From NCBI GenBank assembly GCA_013399015.1, contig VWZX01004903.1, positions 1,316,224 to 1,380,223 of the forward strand: a DNA stretch of 64,000 nt. Reading direction: 5' to 3'. The notes under the pieces are model-generated. The model saw nothing but the letters and a program-made list of their open reading frames with translations, had not been told where the DNA came from and ran no database searches. Each line of letters opens with the position of its first letter. Positions within the stretch are counted from its first letter, which is position 1. The DNA comes from Galbula dea (lineage: Eukaryota > Chordata > Aves > Piciformes > Galbulidae). The translations under genes were made by a program, and so were the position numbers. Positions 1 to 12,200 of this stretch are shown here, in pieces.

Positions 1-990
1 CTTATGACTGAAGCTTAAGGGAAATAAAGTGAATTTATCTGTAGGTCCTTGTGACTACAATATCAGCTCACAGTGATTTTGCTGTTCCATCATACGCATT
101 GAAGAATGAGACTGGCAGAATATAATGCAAGGCAGTCACTTTGTTTAAGCCTGTGAGGGTCTTTTTCATGATTCATAAGAAATGTTTTGATTTAAAGCAA
201 TTTGATGGATTAAAGAGTAGGCTAAATTTTCTTGATTTCCCATAAACATTTTGACCCTGTTTAAATGTTGGTCCTTTTATATAAAAGAACAAGGTGAAAT
301 AAATTCAATATTTTGTCACTGGTATAGGAGATGCAACGTGTTTTAAATGTGATCTGTATAGGCTGATATTTTAGATGGAAGTCTTTAAGTGAAGTTTTTT
401 TAGGGGAAATTCTTTGCTGTAAGGAAAAGTTAGGAAGTACACTGTAAATGTAGAAGTACTCAGTCCTATATGTAATTTCATTTGTTATGGAAAAGTAAAG
501 TTCTTCTGTCTTAACTTTGCTTGCTTAGCAGGATTTCTTGCAGGGGTGCTTGTGCTAAGGTTTTATTTCTGCCCTTTCTTATTTTTTAACAGCATGGAAA
601 CACAGTATCCTGTTTGTCTCTCAGTTTTAAATCTCATGAAAGACGAACAGATGAGGCAAGCTTTTTCATCAAGTCTGTGTGTCTCATTCTACTTTGTATT
701 TTAAAATATTTTGTAAATTAAATTTATTTAGCAAAACACTTGGCTTCGCTTGATTTATTTATTTTTAATGATGATTTTTAATATGGGAGAGTGCTTTGGT
801 ATGGAAGTTTGCTAAATCCATTTTTTTATCTTTAATTTTGAAATACAACGCAAGGCCTAGCTAGTTAATTCCGGGTGTCAGCTCCGCCTCGGGCTCTTGG
901 AAGTCTGACGAGTGGTGGGCGGTGGGGCTGGGGCCTGCCTCTTTTCATGTTGCGGCGGCACAACTCTACTTGCCCGGCGCGTTCGGGCCG
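1..990. other. AT-rich region upstream of ASPM, no supported gene
   Basis: I see no coding region here. The stretch is AT-rich with AATAAA motifs at 23-28 and 298-303, which could be polyadenylation signals of an upstream plus-strand gene. In human, ZBTB41 precedes ASPM in the same orientation, so its 3' untranslated region could reach here. That is an inference from synteny only; no ZBTB41 coding sequence is visible. Confidence 0.35.
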
Positions 991-1155
991 TTTAAATAAA
1001 ACGTCTGTCGCTGATTGGCGAAGCGGCGAGGGGCGGGACGGTTCTGCGGAGGGATTGGCAGAGGCGCCGTGTTTGAACGAGGTGTGGCGGTTGGTGGTGC
1101 GGCGGATCGCTGTTGGGAGCAGGTTCTGGAACTGCTCGGGGGTTTTGCCCCGGGC
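991..1155 (+). promoter_or_regulatory. ASPM: ASPM core promoter with two CCAAT boxes and CDE/CHR pair
   Basis: The sequence shows inverted CCAAT boxes (ATTGG) at 1014-1018 and 1054-1058, spaced 40 bp apart, a GC box at about 1030-1037, and a GGCGC motif at 1063-1067 followed after exactly 4 nt by TTTGAA at 1072-1077. This is the CDE-4nt-CHR layout bound by DREAM/MuvB, and paired CCAAT boxes are the usual NF-Y partner in G2/M genes. ASPM is a known mitotic gene, so cell-cycle control through these sites is a well-founded inference. Transcription probably starts between the CHR and the ATG at 1156. The surrounding sequence, about 880-1660, is CpG-rich. Confidence 0.75.
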
Positions 1156-3293
1156 ATGGCCACAGGTTTCTTCTCTGGAGCTGAGGTGTGGGAGTTGAGC
1201 TCCGCCGCCAGCCCTCGGCGGCGGCGGCGCTGGGCCGTGCGGAGTGCTGAGCAGGATGTGGAGGAAGGTCCCGCGGTGCTGGTTCTGAGCCATTTCTCCC
1301 GGCCGCCGTTTCTCAGCTTCGGTAGCCTGCGCATCGGTGCCTCCCGCACGCGCCTCCTGGGCATCGACAACCCCAACGCGGAGGACATCGAGGTGGTCGT
1401 TGATCGCTTTCCGGTTTCTGCCAGGGGCTTCAGCATCGAGCATCGGCGCTTTTCCGTGCAGGTACCGAGCGGGGAAGGGAAGGGGGGGGGCGCGAAGCTG
1501 CGGAGGAGGATGGGTGTTTATGAGTGTGAGACACAGGAGGGACTCCCGAACCGTGTCGGGCAGGGGCTCTGTGCAGGTGCGAGAGCTGGAAGCGAAGGAG
1601 GGTCGGGACGGGCTGGGCTGGGCTGGGCCGGGCCGGGCCGGGCCGGGTCGCGTCGCCTTGATCCTGAGCCGCTTGGTGTTAGGAGGCAGAGAAAGCCGTC
1701 TGCCAGCCTGAGGAGTGTTACTGGCTCGCAGAGTAATTCTCCACCTGGGGAAGTCGCGGATACCTGGCCGTGTAGACCCACGGTCTGGGGCAGCCGGTAG
1801 CCTGCCGGGGGTGTTCGAGAGCGCTGTCTTATGTCTCGCGGTTCGCGTTAACGGGGAAAGATGGAGCCTCAGAAGGCCGGATTAGATCTCTCGGGGACCT
1901 GTCACCAGCCACGGAGGCAGTGAATTCCGGCTCAACAGAGAGTTGTTTATGCAACAAAGTACTAAAAATAAAACATAATTTTTAAAAAAATTGTTTTCTG
2001 GGAGCGTGGTTTTAAAGACGGAGACAGAAGGATAAAAGGTGTTTAAAAAGACACCTTTAAAAAACCTGGAGGACATCTGTTTAAGAAAAAGGCTGAGAGA
2101 GCTTGTTATGAGGAGGAAACTGATGCACTGCTCTGCATGGTAATTAACGATACAATAAGAGAGCAAAGCAGGCTTAATCTAGGAATGAATCGTTACGATT
2201 CCCAGGGAAATAGAAGCTATGGCTAATCCAGTTAGTGCTGATTTTCAAAAGGACAATTTGGACAAACATTTATCTGTGGTTATCTAGTCTCTCCAGAGTC
2301 TTTGTGAAAGAGGAGGAAACTCAAGATGTTTCACAACAGTGTGCTTACAAACACAGGCTGGAGTCTCTCTGTGAAGTATTTTGATAACATTTCTGCAGTA
2401 ATTAATGAATACTAACCACTGCTGATCAGCTTTAACGTATAAGCGTATATTGAATTGTTTTATGTGTTTTCATTAAATGCATTAACCCCAAGAGGTGGAA
2501 CTCCAAATTCTCAGGAGATTGGTCATTTTCCATTGGTCTGTTAGTATTGACATCAGTAGAGCACTGAAATGATTACACAGTAGTCACTATGTATGAAGAA
2601 TCTTTATACAGATCATCCACAACTTCCTTGTTCATTTGCAATGTCTTCATTTTTATTTAGTGAACTTGCATTTCAAATCTAATTTACATGTCATTTAATT
2701 TAAAAATTTGACACTTTTATATAGATTCAGCTATGGTCCTAAAAATTAATCTCCGGTTGTTAGTCCTAGTATAATTCTCTCATAATTACTTTAGAGGAAA
2801 TATTGTGGCTAATATGTGCAAAAAATTATCTAATTTCTACTACTTAGCTTTACTCAAATCTTGGCCTTTCTACCATGTGTTAGATTTTTATGTGGTCTTG
2901 CTTGCTTTCCATTGCAGTTTCATTAAGAGGTATATGCACTTTTACTAAGACAATCTTTTTGATAAAGGTTACTTAAATTCATATGTCAGAGGGCAAAACT
3001 GACATTTAAACATTTCAGCATTGTCGTTTCATGTTGTCTGATAAAGTTACTTTTGTATACCACTTCTTATTTGATTTGATTACTCTATCTTTGATGTTAC
3101 ATAAGGGTACCTAAGTGTTAGAGACTAAGCATTTCTTTTTCTTCAATAGTCAGGAGAGAGAATCTTTGTTTCTGTAACATGGACACCATTAGAAGAAGGA
3201 AAAGTCAGAGAACTGGTGACTTTTATTATTAATGGCACTGTAAAGCATCAAGCTGTGCTCTTTGGTGTTGCTGAGCAGCCTCCAAAGAAAAAT
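1156..3293 (+). CDS. ASPM: ASPM exons 1-2: N-terminus and ASH domain
   Basis: Exon 1 (1156-1461, ends CAG|GTACCG, phase 0) and exon 2 (3150-3293, phase 0) encode residues 1-150. Motifs such as LSHFSRPPFLSFG and GASRTRLLGIDNPN match the N-terminal ASH (ASPM-SPD-2-Hydin) immunoglobulin-like domain, which is linked to centrosome and cilium targeting. Exon 1 is GC-rich while the rest of the gene is AT-rich. The 1.7-kb intron between them holds the CpG-island tail and a GGGCT/GGGCC repeat, and otherwise nothing I recognise. Confidence 0.92.
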
Positions 3294-6200
3294 GTGAGTA
3301 TGCATTTATTATGTGCCTTAATTCTGTTACTTTGGCAGACACAGATACTGGTTTTATTAGTAGAAAATTCACTGAAGGACAATTAAAAACTGATAAATGA
3401 TACTTTCTGTGGGAATGCCCATCATCTTTGAATTGTTTCAGCTGGGTTGGAAAGTATGTGCTTGTGTATTACATCTTATAGAATAAAACATAACCAAAAA
3501 AAGCTGTTTTCAAGCCTGGAAATAAGTTATGGTGAATTTTGGATTACATGTTCTTTTCGAAGTATTTTTAGACTTTAAATAAACACAATAGTAATGTTCA
3601 CTTTCACACATAAAAGAAAATCAACATACTAACTTTTGTTTATGCTTCTTCTTTAGAAAAGTCTTTGGGATACTATAAAAAAGAAAAACTCTTCAAAAAC
3701 ACCTGCTTCAATAAAAGTTAAAAAAAGGACTTCGAAAGTTAAAAATGTTAACAAAACCTTTCGAGTTTCCCAGAAGGTGGATAGAGTTAGAAGCCCATTT
3801 CAGCCTTGTGAAAATCAGAACACAGTGCAAAATAGTATATCTCCAGGCAACGACTATTTTGTTGGCTCAGAAAATAAATTGCCGGTATCTCCTATTACAC
3901 CAGTGCTAGAGGAACGTCGTACTCCTGCTTGCACACCACTTGCAATGAGAAGGTCTACTACATTCTTAGATATTGCTGCTGCTGTAAATGATGAATTATT
4001 GCCTGAAATAGATGGGTGTAATGTCAAAAAAGTTGTTAATGAGCACAATGAATTAAAATCTGAAAGTGCATACAGTTCTAATGGATCAGCACAACTGCCA
4101 ATATCAAGCAATGAAGCAATTCCGAATTGTACGCTCCCATCAGTTTGCACTCCAGAACATTCAGCATCTGTGCCTGCTCTAAGTACAAGGAGAATTTTAA
4201 GTCCAGATTCTTTTGTAAATGGCAGTTATCAAGTGGATATTGATATAATAGAGCAGCCTGTTCCAATTCTGTCACCTGATCAATTTGTGAAAGATAACTT
4301 GTCAGATAAGCAAACAAAGACTCCTAAACTTGAGGCACCTTTAATATTGTCTACTGCAGAGACTTATGTTGTAAAGAAATTCCTACCCTCAAAATGGAAA
4401 AAGAAAGGAGAGGTAGAGACAAAAACACATGTTCATACAGAACACAACTTAAGTGAAGCCTTTGAGACGTGTAATGTAGAATCACAGGTATTTCATTATG
4501 GTAAACCCAAAGAAAATCACTTCAGTGTTTCTTCTATTGAGGAACTTCAGATTCAAAATTCTGGGAGAGAGCAACCAAAAAAGCGTCCAGTTCTCTCTGC
4601 CACTGTCATAAAAAATAAGCCTGATGCTGCTGAAGTAAAAAGAATTGAAACCTTCCAGCCAAAATCTAAAAAATGCCTTAGTAAAGCAATAAATGGATGT
4701 GCTAATGTGGCACCTGTACATGCAAAAGCAGAAATATATAAACATCTTCCAGTTATAGTTCCCATTTCAGCTGAAAATAAGCATCATGATGATAAAGTAA
4801 ATTCATCTCCTGGACTAACTTCTTTGGGTCGTAAGAGGAGAAGCGAACTATGTGTAGAAAACAGTAGAGTTACAGCTCCAGTGTGTGAAGAAGTCAAAAG
4901 AAAAAGAAGCCTTACAATTAGCATGGACAAGAAAACACATAGTACTGTGAGACCATCAGCCTTCAAAACCACAAACCGAGAGAGAGTATGGCAGAGAAAG
5001 AAAGCTGGTAAGCAGTATTTCTTTCATTTAGCACTTTCTGAAAGGTGCTTTTTGATTAAAAAATTTGTATAGCAAACTGAACTGTCTAGCAACAGTCATA
5101 GAATGTCCTGAGTTGGAAGGGACCCACAAGGATCATTAAGTCCATTCCAGTCAGGAATATTTCATATTTCTGAAATGTGGCCTTTGCTTTTTGTTAAGTA
5201 TAATCTGTGTTTTAAAAATTTGAAAACTAGGTCAGAGTTTTGGTTATGTCATAGGCTTCAAATTTACTTTAGTTTGTAAACCTTATTGATGACAGTCACA
5301 GGAACAGTATCTGCCAGTTCTCTGTCAGACCCCTTGTTACGTAATTCAAATTTACTGGAAGCTTACTCACTCCATGAGATATAATGTCATAGGTATGCAA
5401 CCATTTGAATATTTGACTCCATTGCTGGTGTTGTGTGTTTTCAAATATGCAGTTCCCGAGTCTCCTTCGCTCTCCCTACTTTGTAACTGCCTGTAATTAG
5501 CTTGTTGTCAGCCTTGTGTAGCTCTTTCTGCCTTTATAGTTTGCCACTACTTGGTTGCTTGAAGATCTTAAGAAGTTAACTTCTTGTATTTCAGTGTATT
5601 TTGGGTTTTCTAAATGTTCTGTTCTCAAATATGCTCTGGGATGCAAAAATAATGAGGGTCTGAAAGAATCTTCATGCATTTCCTGCAACTTAACTAACCA
5701 CAAATTCATCATGACTTGCAGATCAAAATAACACATGCTGCTCTCTTCAGTTCAAATAATCTTTTCTGTGATCTAGAAATTGCTTTGGAGATTTCAGTAA
5801 AGCACTTTGATTTCAGACTTTTTAAGGTAGTCTGCATAAAAACATAGCACACCAGCAGTGTTAGTGTGCAGCCAGAAAAGCTGTTTATCTGCCAGATAAA
5901 CACATTACCCGTTAGAGTAAGGGTAGATGGACTGGACAAGGAAGTATTCGTTGTGCCCAAAGTCACTTTGGTGTCCCTTAATCATACTGGTGAAACAGAA
6001 ATTATGACAGCTTTGAGTTACGTTCTTCTTGACAATATTTCTTGAAATATAATTTAATTTAATATAATTATATATATATTATTATATATATATCAATATA
6101 TATCATATGGTAGAACTGTGAAGCACAATAGCACTTATTTACTCTTAAGTATTTTTCCCTTTTAATTGTAGTCAGACTGATTTGCTTAACTTTTTCCATC

Positions 6201-9200
6201 AACAGATTATTGGTATTTTGTATGGGTTCATGGGGAATTACTCTAGGTCTGTGTTTTATAAGCAATATGAACCTTAGTACATTAACTTTCACTGACATGT
6301 TTGTTGTTGGCATTCATGTGTTAATGCTTGTAGGTTCTTCGCTTCTGAAAGCTTCTAAAACTACCAACAGAATTAGTAAGCCCATCCCTGGATTGGCCCA
6401 GTCTCACCTGACATTTGTGAAACCACTGAAAACAGGTAGGCAGGCTTCTAATATTTAGTAAAGCGGTACACACTGAAGTGAATGTCACAATTGCTGTACT
6501 GCTAGCAATTGGATTTGGGACAAAATAGAAGATTGTACCTGCAGTGAATGAGTATCTAATAGAAAAACATATTTAACCTTTCTTGTTCCATTTTGACTAG
6601 TCATAAGAAAATTAATTACAGCTGAAGGTAAAAGTTACTTTCCTCTAGTTTTGCCTCTAATGTAAAAGCTATGTTACAGACGTGTTCCCAGCTGTGACCG
6701 ATGGTTATCAGTGAAATGCCTCTTCCATATCTGATAATGTTTTAATACAACAACAGAATTCCTAAGAGGAGAAAACTTTGTACCAAAAAGATACTATCAT
6801 TTTGCAGAGCTAATAATAAGTTGATCTGATCAGAAAAATGCATCAATGAAATGTTTTTTCCTGGATGTGATCCAGCTCAGTTTAGTTTTGTCCCAAGGTG
6901 TGCATTGCAAATGACCTAGGTTTAAGAAAACTTGTCTTTGCTGTAGTGCTTTAATAACTTAATCTCTGTTTTGTGACTTAAATTTGTTTCATGTTAGCTA
7001 TCTGCAGGTTGTTGAAGATTCTAATCTACTTTTTTTTTCTGCTATAGCGAAGTAGCAAACATTAATCCTTCATACTATGGAATGTATTTTGGTTATCAAA
7101 CATTTCAAAAATGGCAGTCTTTTTTTTTTTTTTTTCCCCAAAGTCATTCCTAGACACCCAATGCCTTTTGCTGCCAAAAACATGTTTTATGATGAACGTT
7201 GGAAGGAGAAGCAGCAGCGAGGTTTCACCTGGTGGTTAAATTTTGTACTTACCCCTGATGACTTCAGTGTGAAAACAAGCACCTCACAAGGTAAGAGTAA
7301 AAGAACTTTTACTTCGTGTTTTAATAATACTTAAACATTAAATAATGTACGTTATTAATATTAAGTATTGTAGTACTAGCTTAGCACTAGTCCCAACTTG
7401 TCACTTTAGTTTGTGTTAACATCAAGCTCTTAAGTAAGAGTAGATTTTTGGGTTTGAATTTTTATTATCACCTGTGTTTCCCTATTCAGTCTTTGACTTA
7501 TTAGTGTGATAATCATAACCCAAATATTTGGTAATGTGAACGAGATAAACCAAAAGCAGTTCTTAGATTGGAGACAGTGCTGTCCATCCCAGCAGAATTT
7601 TATAACCGTCTAACCCTCTTCAGCATCATACTTCTGCCATGTGTTAGGTGTAGATGGCACACTTGCCAAGCGCACAGCGTGTCACGCACCTGAATGGGGG
7701 GTGTGCTCTGAAATGAGAAATACACACTGGAGTGTGTGGCTACAGCACTCTTCAGGTGCTGATTGGGGAGTCCTCACATGGTGAAAAACATACCTATCAC
7801 TTTACTAAAATGATGGTAATATATTTTCCTCTGTCTTTAGCATCAATCTAAAAAAAAATGAAGATGATCCACGTGGTATTAAAACTGAATTCCTGGCACT
7901 GCTTACTTATGAAGTAAGCTTTATGTTAAATATTTGACAAATATATGTGCACTTTACAATGTAAGTTTAGTGCAATGGCTGATAAGCTTCCTGAGGGGTA
8001 AAATCATTAGTCAGAAAGAAAATAACAAAATCTGAACTTAACAGAGGAAAAGAAAGAAACAAGGTGGGCAAAGCTACCTTTATTTGAAATGTAAATGCAT
8101 ACTTTTTTGTGTGTGTTTAAACAGTAAATGCAGCTGCTCTTATCTTGGGAGAAGAGACCCATCATAAAACCAGTGTTCCTAAAGCACCAACGAAAGACGA
8201 GGCATCTCTAAAAGCTTATACAGCTCATCGTAAGCTGAATAAGTTACGACGCGATGCTTGTCGTTTGTTTTCATCCGAAACAATGGTTAAAGCTATTAAG
8301 AAACTGGAAGTGGAAATTGAAACTAGGCGTTTGCTGGTTCGTAGAGACAGGCACCTCTGGAAAGATGTAGGTAAGAATACTAAAACTTTGCATCCTCTCT
8401 TGTAAGTAGAAAAGGGATTATTCACATGCCTAGTTGATTTAATCACAGAATCACAGAATGTTAGGGGTTGGAAGGGACCTCAAAAGGTCATCTAGTCCAA
8501 CTCTGCTGCCAGAGAAGGATTCCCTACAATAGGTCACACAGAAACAGGTCCAGGGTTTTGAATATCTCCAGAGAAGGAGACTCCACAACCTTTCTGTGCA
8601 GTCTGTTCCAGTGCTCTGGCACCCTCACTGAGAAAAATTTTTCTCTTGTGTTCACACAGAACTTCCTATGCTTCAGCTTACAACCATTGCCCCTTGTCAC
8701 TGGGGTTCACTGAGAAGAGCCTGGCCCCATCCCCCTGTGACACTCACTGTTCACATATTTATAAGCATAAATGAGGTCACCCCTTATCCAATCTGAAATT
8801 GGTTGATAGAAATTTTTACTATCATATGAAGTTTTTGCTGGATGTAATTTTACAAGATGCTCTCTTGCAGGAGAGAGGCAAAAAGTCCTTAATTGGCTTT
8901 TGTCTTACAACCCTTTGTGGCTGCGTATAGGTCTGGAGGTAAGTGCAGAAATTATGGTCTATAATTTTAAGTTTAAAGGACATCTAGCAGCCTTTTTTTA
9001 GTAGGGTATGTTTTGGGTTTCTTGTGTATTTTCTGTTTTACTGATTCAGGTAGTTTCAATTCAATTATAGCATGTTTACATCTCTTATTATTACAATAGA
9101 TTTGCTTTAAAAAAGTGCTTACCTTATTAAAAGGAAAATATTTAATCAAGGAAAGTGGAAGTTAGCTCTCTGACCAATAACACGAAAGCAATTTCCTATC

Positions 9201-12200
9201 AGTTTCATTCGTTACTAAACTGGATAAAAATGGAGTTGTCTTAGGGAAGTTCCTCACTGATTCCTGCGATACAGATGGTCATACATCTTTTGAAGTGAGA
9301 CTGGTTCTTCTGAAATTTCCTCTGGTTTCCTCTTTCAGTGACTGATTAAAAAAACTTTTTAGAGAGTAATTACCATTTACTGCTTCAGAATTTCAGTAAT
9401 GTATGTTATTCAGAAAAACCTCATAGTATTTAAGGTCATTTTTAACATTTCCTTTTTCTCCTCCTTTCATATTAGACTGTTTATGGAGAACTAATAGCTT
9501 TGGAGAGTAATAGTGATGTTACAGGTTTAGCAATATTTATCCTTAATCGCTTGCTTTGGAACCCTGACATTGCAGCTGAATTCAGGCATCCCAGTGTGCC
9601 TCACCTTTACAGAGAAGGTAATTACTACTTCCAAAAATAGGTTATTTTTAGCACTTCATTTTTGAACTATCACTTACTGGGCTCTATCTTTTTAGGTCAT
9701 GAAGAAGCTTTGTCAAAATTCACGCTAAAAAAATTGCTATTGCTGGTTTGCTTTCTGGATTGTGCCAAACAGTCCAGAATGATTGACCATGACCCTTGCC
9801 TCTTTTGTAAGGATGCAGAGTTCAAGGTAAGAGGGCTGTGATTTGATATGTCTGTCCAATATTGTCCTAAGACTCAATGTAAACTTTTTAAAATCTATGT
9901 AATTTTCTTTAACAAGTTTTGGCTGTTCAGCCTTTTGCGTGAACATTCTCAACGTGTCATCTCACAGTCAGGTAAAGGAATTTCCAAGAAGTTCCAAGTG
10001 TTGGTCCTGTATGAAAGACTCCATTATCTTGTGTAATCTGGATTCCTTCTCTAGAGCTAAGAGATTTTTAACTATCACTCTAGCATACTGTGGCAGTTTA
10101 ATGGTATTTTCTGTCATTTTGCTGTGATAAGAGACTGTGCAACATCTGTCTTACAAAGGCTTTGATTAACAAATGTGTTCAAGTAAAACCACTTTTCTTG
10201 GGTCTGTGCTGTGTAGACAGAGGAAAAAGTGGTGGTGCTGTCAGTGACATGGTAGCCAGGTATGATGAAAGCTAAAGCCATGTTAACTGGCTAAAAATAA
10301 ATGAAAAAATTATCATTTTATGTATTAGGCAGGGAAATGTGGAATGCAATTTGGGAGACAAGGGATGAAAATTGTATTCTGATTGACAAACATTGTAGTG
10401 TTAAGATTATCTTCCTTTTTTTTTCCTTTAGGCTAGCAAAGACCTTCTGCTTGCATTTTCTCGGGACTTTCTGAGTGGTGAGGGTGACCTTACGCGCCAT
10501 CTTGGTTTCTTGGGACTACCTGTCAGTCACATTCAAACTCCACTTGATGAATTTGATTTTGCTGTAACAAACCTGGCTGTGGACTTACAATGCGGCATTC
10601 GCCTTGTGTGCGTTGTTACAGAATTATTTTGAACTATTTTCTTTTATGTAATACTTAAGATGAGCTCGGCTAAGGCACTAAACTGATATTCCCTTTGTTA
10701 GGAGAACAATGGAACTTCTTACCAAAAACTGGAATCTTTCAAAACAACTGAGAGTCCCTGCAATAAGTCGTCTACAGAAGATCCACAATGTTGATGTTGT
10801 TCTTAATGTCCTTAAAGAGCGAGGAATTCACTTGAAAGATGACAGTGGTAAGGCCTAGAAATCAGGGTTATTTGAAGTGTGTCAAGGGGCTAGTGCGCAC
10901 TTTGTAATTCCTTGTTCTATTTAATAGGTGCTTCAATTGACTCCAAGGATATTGTGGACAGACACAGAGAACGAACACTAGCACTCCTGTGGAAAATTGT
11001 CTTTGCCTTCCAGGTACTATTCAATTAATTATTTTTTTTGTTGCTAGTTACTATTGAGCAATAATGAAAATGTCAGACTTTCAGGAAGATTTATTGTCTG
11101 TGAAAGACTCTACTGAATCTTTTCATACCATTGTAACACCACCTCAGGTCCTCTCAGAATCATTTAGATGAGGAGGGAGTGGTACACGGACTCACTAGAA
11201 AGGCAAGGGAGACTCTGAAATTGTTGTTTCCACTAAAAGTATCATGAAATTACACAGGCTGTTTTAGGGAATTTCCCTGTTTCCCCCCGGCTATTAACTA
11301 ATGAAGTAACTGTTTTATACAGAGCAGTGGGAATGTGGGTTTAGGTTCTTTTATCTGAAGCAGCTGGGAGCAGACAATGCCGTCTATGCTGGTAAGTCCC
11401 AATTTATCCACTACTGATTCAGTGTGGCAGGCAATGCTCAGTAGTGAGAGTAGTTTCTCTTTAAAATGCCAGCTGCCATAAAGCATGACATGTCAGACTG
11501 TTGGTGATGTAACTAAATTATTTTTTTCCTTCCTAATAGGTGGATGTTTTTCTTGATGTCGAACAGTTAAAAGAAGAAATAGAGTTTTTAAAGATCACAC
11601 ACAAGAGGAAAACACAACTGGGTACTCTCAAAACATCTGCAAATTGTAGAGTACAAGAAGATAATAGTAATTCCTCACCTCAAAGTTACAGTGAAAATGT
11701 GAAGCTGCTGATGGCATGGGTTAATGCTGTTTGTGGATTTTACGATATCAAGGTAAATAGTTTTGTGTACGTTTCAGCAGATACATTCTTTACTGTCTTA
11801 ATACTGTCTTATTCTTTACAGAGCAATTTTTTTAAGCTATCAGTGCCAAGTAGCAGCCAATGGTAATTAGATATATAAATGTCTTTATAGACTTTGTTTA
11901 ATCTGATTTGAAATAATCATCTTTTTTGTGGGTTTAGCTGCAGCCCTCTTTTAAACAAATTTAAGCAAAAGAGTCTCACCTTCTGGTTAGTCTTATGCAT
12001 AAAAATCTCTTTTAAAAAGAGAACATTTTTTTTCAGGAGTATGGGATTGTTTGAGGTTTCTTAATGAGCATTCATCCTAGAAGTATTGCGTAACTGTTTT
12101 CACCGTTTATAGGAACTGTGAGAATTAATCTTGGGATAAGAGAGGTGTTTTTTCAGAAGGGACATGTTTTAAAAGGAACAAGCCCTGTTCAGAGACTTGT

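Noticed and set aside
875..1198. Open frames over the CpG island, on both strands (up to 192 codons)
   Set aside because: They result from GC-rich sequence with few stops. Only the frame with the ATG at 1156 matches the known ASPM N-terminus.
1462..1800. Continuation of the exon 1 frame to a stop at 1800
   Set aside because: The consensus donor at 1462 and the in-frame match of exon 2 show that this is intron; the extra sequence is repeat-like.
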